DNA from: Micromussa lordhowensis
Lineage: Eukaryota > Cnidaria > Anthozoa > Scleractinia > Lobophylliidae
NCBI GenBank assembly: GCA_964020085.1
Contig: OZ026605.1
Location: 14,461,548 to 14,525,547, forward strand
Direction: 5' to 3'
Length of the DNA stretch: 64,000 nt
Position 1 is the first letter of the stretch, and each line of letters opens with the position of its first letter. Of this stretch, positions 54,063 to 64,000 are shown one piece after another. The translations under genes were made by a program, and so were the position numbers. The notes beneath the pieces were generated by a model, which was given only the letters and a program-made list of their open reading frames with translations, had not been told where the DNA came from and made no database searches.

Positions 54063-56010
54063 TTTGAGATCGTTCGGCAAATGTCTTCTTGGGTGACTTT
54101 TTCTCTTTAAATATTACCATGAAACGCGTGTTTTATCTATTCATCGGTATCCCCTGCCAGTATTGCACAACACAGAGAGCAAAACCTCGTGAATAGATGT
54201 TGGCTAAAACCCATGACTGTCAACAGACCCGTGGTAATCAAAATGTGAACAGACTTTGAGTCGACGTCCTCAGCTGGGTCTGTGGTGTTACCACCACGCG
54301 TGTTTGGAACCTTGTCGGGACAAATATCAGATTTGTAAAGTTTTCAACAATAACAGCAGACGACAATCTACGTAACTTGAAGGTTTATAGTGAGATCTGT
54401 GAAGGTTTAGAGGCAATCAGTTTTACAATAAAAGGCTCGAGGCGACGCCAAGGATACTGCGAGTTCTATTTTAATGCTCTCAAAAAAAGAAGAAAAAGAA
54501 TCGCGACCTCTGAGGCTCTATTCTTCTTTTTCGAATGCGAGTTTTGTCTTGATTTCAGCTCAAGTTATATATTATTCCTGAAAGAGCACAACATAATCAA
54601 TTCACCCAGTGAAATATACTATGCCCGACCTCTGTATTCCAGAAACAATCGAATGCTCAATTTTAATACCACTGACGCCAAAAACACAAGAAACCCTGAA
54701 TATATCATAATGGATGATCCCAGAGGGCGTAACAAACGCATTTCTGTTTGCAAACAATGAAATATTTAAATGAATAGAAGAGAATGGAAAACCAATGTAC
54801 AATAACTTTACGTGTCGAGTAAACCATAAGCGAATCAAAATGTTATCTTCAGCACTTAACAGTAAACAGGTGCACCTGCGGTGCAGTGCACAACAGCCCT
54901 GATTTTGAATTCACGTGCCTGCCGTTTAGTGATTTCCATACGGGGGCGTTTAAAAATGTCCTAGGACCTGTGATAAGCGAAATACTTTCGAAAGCGTGTA
55001 AGGTTGGTAAAAGACATTTTCGCAGTTGAAGACTAAGTGCTTTGAGATCATTTGGCAAAATGTCTTCTTGGGTGACTTTTTCTCTTTAAATATTACCATG
55101 AAACGCGTGTTTTATCTGTTCATCGGTATCCCCTGCCAGTATTGCACAACACAGAGAGCAAAACATCGTGAATAGATGTTGGCTAAAAACAATGACTGTC
55201 AACAGACACGTGATAATCAAAATGTGAACAGACTTTGAGTCGACGTCCTCAGCTGGGTCTGTGGTGTTACCACCACGCGTGTTTGGATCCTTGTCGGGAC
55301 AAATATCAGATTTGTAAAGTTTTCAACAATAACAGCAGACGACAATCTACGTAACTTGAAGGTTTATAGTGAGATCTGTGAAGGTTTAGAGGCAATCAGT
55401 TTTACAATAAAAGGCTCGAGGCGACGCCAAGGATACTGCGAGTTCTATTTTAATAGCTCTTGCAAAAGAAAAAAAAATCGCCACCTTTGAGGCTCTATTC
55501 TTCTTTTTCGAATGCGAGATTTGCCTTGATTTTAACTCAAGTTATATATTATTCCTGAAAGAGCACAACATAATCAATTCACCCAGTGAATATATACTAT
55601 GCCCGACCTCTGTACTCCAGAAACAATCGAATGCTCAATTTTAATACTAATGACGCCCGCCAAATACACAAGAACACCTCGGAATATATCATAATGGATG
55701 ATCCCAGAGGGCGTAACAAACGCATTTCTGTTTGCAAACAATGAAATATTTAAATGAATAGAAGAGAAAGGAAAACCGTTAACGCGTCGAGTAAACCATA
55801 AGCGAATCAAAATGTTATCTTCAGCACTTAACAGTAAACAGGTGCACCTGCGGTGCAGTGCACAACAGCCCTGATTTTGAATTCACGTGCCTGCCGTTAA
55901 GTGATTTCCATACGGGGGCGTTTAAAAAAGTCTTAGCACTTGTGATGAGCGAAATACTTTCGAAATCGTGTTGGTTGGTAAAATACATTTTCGCAGTGAC
56001 AAGGGTGTTT
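54063..56010. repeat. Tandem duplication, unit 978 nt
   Basis: Unit one starts at 54063 and unit two at 55041, both with TTTGAGATC, 'tgtcttcttgggtgactttt' and 'accatgaaacgcgtgtttta'. They end near 55020 and 56000 with 'gcgaaatactttcgaaa' and 'cattttcgcagt'. Differences are scattered substitutions and short indels, including a few bases around 54790 and 55480. No gene is recognised in either unit. The junction lies at about 55040 with a short unique 'tgaagacta' stretch before it. Confidence 0.9.
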
Positions 56011-56754
56011 CCACTGGAAACAGATGAATTGAAGCATTGTTTGGCTATACAGGGAATTAGGGTGCGGCTATCCAAAATAACTCGCTTGTGACACTTGTGA
56101 CACCAAAACAGACCACAGTTTTACCTGTTACTACACCGTTTCTTCGCTTCACCCGATAATTGCCAAAAAAAACTCTTCTTACAGGGACAACACAACATTT
56201 CTGCCACTAGAAGGTGGCTGATTAATCCGACCTGGGTGCGAAGCAGTCTGCAGGGTAGACGAGCTTACAGCTTTCGATTTCCGTGCTGCCCGTTTGCTTT
56301 TGGTCGTGGCCTACACGGCGAGCAGTCTCTCTTTTACTCTAAAATCCGTGTAGAAGGATGCAAAACAAGTTCTGCTCTGCGTTCTTTCTTACGGAGTTTC
56401 GAGCAAAAGAGAGAGACTGTTCGCAGTCTAGGTAGTGGTCCTGGGACGCTCTTAAGCTTTCTTGGCTCCTCTGGTGACCAAGCTACGACATGATGGTCAG
56501 TTGGAGGGAAGGTCATCCCAGGCCTCGACAGGAATTTCTAAGATCTTAAGGACATATCCAGCCCACCTTGCTTTTGCTTTATGAACAAGGTGGGCCAGCG
56601 TTTTGGGATAAGGTATTTAGGGTTTATTTTAAATCAAGTATACGGTATTTACACGCCTTATGTGGGTATAAAGTACACCTTGCTTTTACAAATTTTGGTA
56701 TTTCACATGAACTTGTGCAGAAATGTTTTGGGTATAATGGGTTTTCTTTTCAGG

Positions 56755-56875
56755 TATAACACTACTACGTGGGAAGTTTGGAGCACATGGGAAGTTTGGA
56801 GAGCACTCAAGAAGCTAGAGTTGCTTCTTTCGTGCTCTCCAAACTTCCCACGTGCTCCATAACTCGATAGTGCAC
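56755..56875. repeat. Hairpin repeat 'CGTGGGAAGTTTGGAG'
   Basis: Two direct 'gggaagtttggag' words (about 56772 and 56791) lie in the left arm, and GTGCTCTCCAAACTTCCCAC lies in the right arm. The pairing includes GGGAAGTTTGGAGAGCAC exactly. It resembles a small fold-back repeat. Confidence 0.7.
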
Positions 56876-58469
56876 AGCTAAAAGCGTGAACCAATTGTTA
56901 ACTAGATTATGCAATGCTTCTTGAGCAAAAAAGCAGTTAAACCTAATAATTTACTGGTTTCAAGGTAAATTTGTTGATCCAAATAAATCAATAATAACCA
57001 CTTGTTTGTGCCCTCAGCCTTGTGACCATTATACAACCTTGTGGTACTTTTTGATACCTCGTAACTTGTTGTGACACATTTTGGCAACTGGTGCCATATT
57101 GTGATCTTGTGATACCATGTGATACTTAGCAGCACATTTCTGAGTCTGTACATGTTGCTTTTATGCTTATGCTTATGCGCTAGTGGAAACCAACCATTTG
57201 AGTGCAACAACAACAGAAACTTGCACATGAGGTACACTTGCACCTTGCAGTATTTTACCCTAAGAAGTTTCCTGTTGATTGTAGTTTCTTGCTTCATTAC
57301 GAAAGGAATTGAAAACGAAAATTACCAAACCATTGTATGCCTTTTTGTTTTATTTTGTCTTTCAAAAATGAAACCACAAACTTTCAGTTCTTCATTTCAG
57401 TCTTTGTGGCTTCTTGTAGAAGTTTTACTAAGGGGACCTAAATTTTGGGGGTGAAGTGGGAGGCGATGAATTATAACGATAACAAACATACTTACAACAC
57501 AAACTTTCAGCAATTAGCATGCATTTAAAGAACTACCACGGTATTGAAACAATCAGCAACCTTACCAGCAACGTTGATGTTCTTGTGAAAGGAGAAGCTT
57601 AATCTTACCACACAACTCCATTTGAACAAAACTATTTGTCTACACATACATATGATGCTAAGTCCATTACTTATTGTAATATCATTATCACCTTACACTG
57701 CATACACTTTATCGAGACATTGTAATATCATTATCATTATAATATTAATATCATTATCACCTTATCACCATACACTTTATCGAGACAGCCAGCATTTCAA
57801 AAAGCCCCATATGCAACCTTTGCAGAACAAATGTTGCATTACCTGCTAATAAACTACACTCTAACAGTCGATTTATGGACCCTGGTACCTAAAAACCAAT
57901 GAAACAATAACACTATCCACAAGCCATATACTTTACAACTGGCATGATGGGACAAAGCATTGGAAAGTCCTAAATTATTGTTCACTGATAGCCAGATATT
58001 GCATTTTTTGCACAAGCCTTCGCAGAGATGTTTTTGACTTTCGAACCTTTCCATTGCTCATTCTCGGAAACCTTGAAATTCTAAAAGAGATCACGACAGC
58101 AAAAAAAAGCCCTTCCGAAATTTTATCGCAAGTGGGATTTTTTACTTTAATTTTATATCCTGCTAATATTTATGGTTAATAAATACTTAGTTTCATATCT
58201 ATTTTAACCATAATCCAACGTATTGTAAACAAAGAAACAAAAAAAGGGAAAACAAGAAACAACAGTGTAAGAGGAGTGAGTGTTGTAGTTCAAACTTGTA
58301 GTGTAAGTAAGCCAAATAATTTAAATAACCTTTTTAATCCTATTATTATTAGTCAATGTTAGTGTTTAACGCTTGGTTTTCATTGTAATAATTATTTATT
58401 AGCATTGTAAGCAATGTTAGTATCACTGAATATATATATATAATTAATAGTATAGGAAAAGAAAAATTA

Positions 58470-58670
58470 AAACATTGCACTACAGAACTGTTTCGAAAGG
58501 GGCTAGTGGTCCTCTCTCATCAGGTGCATGAAACACCAACTGACTAACACTCCTTTTATAAGCTGATTGTTCAAACATGTTTTATCAAGTATTTTTGTTG
58601 TGTGGCGGCATGCACTCGCCAGTTCGTCCCTTTTGTTCAGGGTACCGGCTCCCGGTTCACATGTGATGAA
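58470..58670. mobile_element. Possible Penelope-like terminal remnant
   Basis: The words 'ttgcactacagaactgtttc', 'cctctctcatcaggtgcatg' and 'gcactcgccagttcgtccct' are in the order I recall from terminal repeats of cnidarian Penelope-like elements. No coding sequence is left. The call is from memory of family style and is weak. Confidence 0.35.
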
Positions 58671-59141
58671 AAATTAAGTGTATAAAATTATAAAAAAATT
58701 ATAAATTTATATATTTTAATTAGGCCAGTGTGAATTTTTTACTCTTGAAAATGATGTCATGACAACATTGAAATGTTGTGTTCAACTTAAATAAAATATA
58801 AACTTAAATTAAGAAATTAGGCACAAAATGTCCATTTTCTAGAAAATTTCTTGTTCCATTTTCTAACACTATTTCATAAAAAAATGAGTGACCTAAAGAT
58901 CCACAATGAACATGATGAAGTTCATCTTGTGGCTACCTCAATCCCTGGGACTGAAGTAGACTTTAACCTTTACTAAATAATACCCTGCCACTGGTAATGT
59001 GAGCAATATAGTGCAGAAGGGTCTGCTCAAATGAACCTTTTCTTATTAAGGTCATTGTATACCTTCAGGGGTGTATCATGTCCAAGAGATGTAGCACATC
59101 CAGCTTAAGTTGTAGATACCTAAACCCCTATATCAAATTGT

Positions 59142-59350
59142 GGGGGCGCGGTGGCCTCATGGTTAGTGCGCTCGACTCCGGAGTGAGCGCTCCGGGTTCG
59201 AGCCCTGGCCGGGGACATTGTGTTGTGTTCTTGGGCAAGACACTTCACTCTCACAGTGCCTCTCACCACCCAGGTAAATAAATAAATATAAATGGGTACC
59301 GGCGAATTTGATGCTGGGGGTAACCCTGTGATGGACTAGCATCCCATCCA
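59142..59350 (+). mobile_element. tRNA-derived SINE, 3'-truncated
   Basis: It begins GGGGGCGCGGTGGCCTCATG, then TTAGTGCGCTCG, the B box GGGTTCGAGCCCTGG, 'gttgtgttcttgggcaaga', 'ctctcacagtgcctct', 'aaatgggtaccggcgaattt' and 'gatggactagcatcccatcc', where it stops. The A- and B-box-like motifs are the best preserved of the six copies. Confidence 0.85.
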
Positions 59351-60006
59351 TAGCTATAGCTTCATTTGCTAGGCCAACTTTCTCTTAGAACTTCACTCGT
59401 AGATGCATTTTCATTCGTTCTTCAACGTTTTTGCTTTTTCGAACTAGTCCACAGAGTTTCTGATCTGAAGGTATACGGTAACCTCAAGTAACATGTGAAA
59501 AATATAACAATTTGCCAGCAAAGTTGCTACTTGCATTAGGATTGGTGAATTTGTACCATACAACTTATTCTTATCAAAGTGTAGTATTATTACCTTGTAA
59601 CACCTTATAAGCCTGTTATAAATTAAACTTAACAAATTTGTACAAACCAATAAAATTAATATTTTTGTATTATGTTATTTTTAATTTATTTTTTAAACAA
59701 TGATAACTTTTTTTAAAAGATATATTAAAGAAGCTCTCCCAGCTATGAATATTGGTAAAAATTTGACCTTCCTTACATTTTCATATGTGCTGCTTTGTGT
59801 TTTAAACTTGGTTACAACGTTATTTTTCCCAGTGGAACTTAATTTAGCAGCAATCAACATAATCACTTGTAATTGGCACTTGGAAATTTAAGTTTTTAGA
59901 ATTCCAATTTTGTTGCAAAAGAGTCACAGCACTCCAGTTGCTTCAGTTCATATATTTACTGTCGACACGTGAATATATCAATTGAATATAATTTATAGAC
60001 ACCAAC

Positions 60007-60900
60007 CTTAAAATCTGGAATTCCTGGTTCAACTGCATCTGTCAAGGAAAATACGTCCTTGCCTCCGGCTGATACCACTGCTTTTGCGACAGCTGCAGCT
60101 AAAATGACAACTAGAGCATTACGTCCCGTGGACACAACCCACAAAAATTTCCTGCATACTCGCTGCAACGTGGTGTCATCTTTGTCCTCATGCCATTTGA
60201 TTCTATTCAGCTTCTTAAGGATAGCTAAAAGTACAATACAAACCAAGCCCAATACAAGGTCCCAGAGCTTGGTTTTTAAAATGTTTTCAAATGTTTCGTA
60301 AACACACAAGTAGAAAGCTCTTTTTATGTTCTTCAATCCCAACAGGTTCTTCACTTGGCCAAAACCAATAGTAATGGCAGCGGCAGACACAAAACCGCTA
60401 ATTACTGGCAAAGAGATAAATCTTACAATGAAGCCAAGCTGTAAAAGGCCTAAAGTGAACTGGATGATACCGCAAAATAAAGTCACAGCTACAGCAAGTG
60501 CTGGACAACCATGAGCATAGCGGGCAACCATCAATGACATAATGGCTGTTGGACCAAGGGTAATATCTTTACTTCCACCTAACACACAATAAACAAAACA
60601 ACCCAGGTAGGCAGAGTAGAGCCCGTACTGTACGGGGAGTCCGGCAATAGTGGCATAAGCCAATCCTTGCGGAACTACCATCAAACCTACGGTCAACCCT
60701 GCGATCACGTCCCTTAGCAAGCTGGTAAAAGTGTACTTTGGAAGCCAGGACGATATTGGAACGTGTGTGAGAAGACATTTCTTGGCTACCTCCCCAACTC
60801 TTGTACACCTTTCCGCATAAGAATTATTATCGCTGCTGTCGTAACTAAGCAAGGGCGATGCTTCCGTAGCCACACTTTGGAGCTTTTTGAATTCACTCAT
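60007..60900 (-). CDS. Second SLC26A11-type first exon (5' half only)
   Basis: ATG 60900 opens 298 codons ending at the donor gttggt (60006) in phase 0. It covers the same region as the first exon of the transporter at 50014-53681, with DVIAGLTVGLMVVPQGLAYA, VQYGLYSAYLGC, KDITLGPTAIMSLMV and LGFIVRFISLPVISGF. The two exons look roughly two-thirds identical through the membrane region. The N-terminal cytoplasmic part differs and is longer (EASPLLSYDSSDNN). No second-half exon lies between here and 53682. Spliced to 51591-51303 and 50645-50014 it would give a 604-residue transporter, close to human SLC26A11 (606). It is either an alternative first exon of the same gene or a partial tandem duplicate; sequence alone does not decide. 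The frame has no stop, which argues for use. Open frame continues upstream to a GTG at 61044, but ATG 60900 is the first ATG. Confidence 0.85.
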
Positions 60901-61486
60901 GATCTTCGAAGTTCTTGTCTCTGCTACGTAAGCGATCGAAAGGTTTTTCGCAAGGCGTCCGTCACCGGTTTTGTGATCGATTCTTCGAAGTTTTATGAGG
61001 CAATCGCGTGATTTGATCACGTGTGCGAAAAAAAGTACCTTCACAGTTGAATCAAAAAGTCATCAAAGACAGAAAGATTGACAGTAATTAGTTTTCGAGA
61101 ACCATCGAAAGCTGGCAGCAATAATAAGTTTCAAGAACAGACAAAAACTATCATACCAGTGTCACGAGACAGTCGACAGAACAAACAAAATGTCAGACAA
61201 CACCTCACCGGTCCCATTATCCCATACATGAAGAATTACTTGTTCTTGAAAGAGACCACTGTACAAAGGCCTGGTAGCTGTGTTTAGTGACCTTACACAA
61301 CTGGCTCCCTCCCTACCCTACAAAGTACATAATGTTACGCCTTCCTTCATACAGCTCACGCACAAACACACGTCGTTGTGTTATGATGACACCGGTGTGT
61401 CTTGTAAAATCGGTTTTAGTTTGAACGAACTGTACATATTTTGTTTTAAAGCTAGATCTTGTGAGTAAATCTTTACTGCAATCACG
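60901..61486. promoter_or_regulatory. Putative bidirectional promoter region (distal SLC26A11 exon and SEC14L)
   Basis: The two start codons, minus strand at 60900 and plus strand at 61487, are 586 nt apart and point away from each other. The region contains the palindromic GATCACGTG/CACGTG E-box core (near 61018). No TATA box is evident. Bidirectional use is inferred only from the arrangement. Confidence 0.35.
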
Positions 61487-62449
<963 letters not shown>

Positions 62450-64000
62450 GTAAGTGCATTTAATTATTTTCTATCGCGACAAAGTCGCCCTTTCCTTGTG
62501 GTGGGAGTATCTTCCGCTATTCACTCTACAAACTTTACAAGTGTAGTGATTTTCAACACGCATCCTTGAAATTGCGGTCGCCTGATTTGCGTCAGCGATG
62601 ATGTATTTTGAGATCCTGCTAATGACTGCAAAGGCAAACATCACAAGTGTGGGCTCAAAATAAACAAAGGCATGTAAATTGATGTACATGCAAATTTAAT
62701 ATGGTGACTGCCACCTATTATATGTTATCACTTGTATGATGTCCCAATGGGAATATTTACATAACAATAGTTCAACAGACCACAAAATTTCCTTTTCAAG
62801 GTTCTCGAGCATATATATTGCTGTCGTACCTGTTTATTTTGGAATGGAAAACAGTGAATTATTTATTCAGTTATGATTATTATTTTTCTGCCTGACACAA
62901 ATTTCAAGTCAGTTCTTGTATCATATCCGACAAGAAAGTAAAACATATGATGTTAAACTACAAACTGAAAATACTAGCACCTTTATCATCTTTTTAGTAA
63001 CATCGAGAACCATTTTTCCGATCTCTGCATGCTTCAAAAGCTCCTATTTTTTTGTGGTTAAATTGATCAGTCGAGATTGCCGAGAGGTTCGTTAGTTCCT
63101 GGCATGTGGGATTGTTTTAGTTAAAGCTGTGTAGAAACAGACATAATATTTTTTGACTAGCATAGTAAATCACAGAAAACAAAAAAAAAATAGAGCTTTG
63201 TAAAGAAATGATAAGTGGATTTGTATGTTCTAGACAAGCTTTACTTTCTAAAAAAAATGCTGCTTAGAAACACGACTGAATGTCTTTAATATGCCAGCAT
63301 CTTTTATTCAACTCAACATGACTGTGATAATTAAGAAGCCCCTACTTTGCACTGATAACCTGTGTTAGACTAGCTTCTCATTCAGAGCACTGTTGCAGTA
63401 CTGCAACTCACAATTATGATGACAAGATCCCACATTTTAGACAGTAACTGTTGTAACATCAGATATGAAAAATTATACTGTGCTCAAACAACAGGCTGGA
63501 GTATGGTTAGTCTGAACACAAATGAAACATGTTTCAGTGCGATAACTGTTCATGTTAGGAACTGAATTGTGTGACTCAATGAATTAAATTCTAAGCGAGA
63601 CTGAAACTGCCTGGTGAAGTAGTTTTGGTCAAAGGAAGTACTTGAAGGGTTTGTCAAAAGAGATTAAACCACAGAGGATTTGTAACAGCAGTTACAAGCC
63701 ACATTTTACAGTTATTAGGCCACGCTCCTGAAGTATTTCATTTTTACAATGTCCAACCAATTCATTGCCTGCAACCATTTTTTGGGTGATCCCAAACTTA
63801 AAATATGCTTCATTGAGATTGTCAAGTACCTTTACATCTAAATCAACCCTGATAACAACATCTTCAAACACCTTTTCAAGTGATCATGGCTCCAGTGCAA
63901 AATTGCAGCCATGGGTAAGAGATTATGAAGGCTAATTTGTCAAGATTGTTTTCTTCCCTCTGCTTTTATTTTAATTTCAACCAGCAGACAGATTCGTTTT
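62450..64000 (+). other. SEC14L intron 3, continuing past the window
   Basis: After the donor gtaagt no fourth exon of the PRELI domain (expected to start with a HPxxxDW-like motif) is visible up to the window end. The sequence is AT-rich, without recognised repeats. Confidence 0.55.

Larger units (their letters stand above)
53682..60006. other. DNA between the two SLC26A11 first exons
   Basis: No SLC26 exon is present on the minus strand here, which is the key negative observation for the distal exon. It contains a 978-nt tandem duplication (54063-56010), a hairpin MITE near 56760-56870 (CGTGGGAAGTTTGGAG and its complement), a short direct duplication near 57676-57787 ('tacactttatcgagaca' twice), a Penelope-type terminal remnant near 58470-58670 and a SINE (59142-59350). 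Open frames of 60-131 codons show no domain. Confidence 0.55.

Noticed and set aside
54377..54760. A 127-codon plus-strand ORF in the first unit of the tandem duplication
   Set aside because: The second unit breaks this frame by small indels, so there is no sign of protein-level constraint.
57119..57454. A 111-codon ORF with a hydrophobic, signal-peptide-like start and several cysteines
   Set aside because: No homologue recognised, composition fits AT-rich non-coding DNA, and there are no splice or promoter hints; a secreted peptide cannot be supported.
53682..60006. Hidden 3' exons for the distal SLC26A11-type copy
   Set aside because: I looked on the minus strand for the SSYPVTG-like and STAS-like blocks in the open frames and found none.

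Overview
The window looks like nuclear DNA of an anthozoan cnidarian, most likely a stony coral. The genes have introns with GT/AG borders, the encoded proteins are animal-specific (HPS6, KDEL receptor, SEC14L1/5, SLC26A11, CARD9/CARMA-type adaptors), and the non-coding DNA is packed with short palindromic DNA transposons, tRNA-derived SINEs and a Penelope-like remnant. The species call is an inference from repeat style and gene set; no mitochondrial or rDNA marker is present.

Layout. Bases 1-16164 hold two same-strand paralogues of a CARD plus coiled-coil adaptor. The first lacks a visible CARD exon (its 5' end probably lies left of the window). The second is complete: CARD exon, 15-codon linker exon, long coiled-coil exon and a low-complexity C-terminal exon. 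Bases 16165-19769 are repeat-rich intergenic DNA. HPS6 (a BLOC-2 subunit) runs on the minus strand from 27094 to 19770 in five coding exons. The KDEL receptor runs on the plus strand from 30187 to 38083 in four coding exons, with a decayed Penelope-like element in its largest intron. Bases 38084-50013 are a mobile-element zone. It holds a ~3.3 kb element with tandem-repeat terminal inverted repeats carrying a partial protein kinase and a second basic ORF, a ~1.4 kb fold-back element carrying a zinc-ribbon ORF broken by a SINE, and a head-to-head pair of tRNA-like sequences.

The SLC26A11-type sulfate/anion transporter lies on the minus strand (53681 to 50014, three exons). A second, diverged copy of its large first exon lies at 60900-60007 with no downstream exons of its own. 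Its splice phase matches the shared second exon, so it is either an alternative 5' half of one gene or a stranded partial duplicate. A SEC14L1/5-type gene starts head-to-head with that distal exon at 61487 and runs off the right edge.

Functionally, the two CARD genes point to BCL10/MALT1-type NF-kB signalling. HPS6, the KDEL receptor and SEC14L point to membrane traffic and lipid handling, and SLC26A11 to anion transport. These neighbours do not form an operon-like unit. The most unusual content is the kinase-bearing element, the fold-back element, and the duplicated transporter half.
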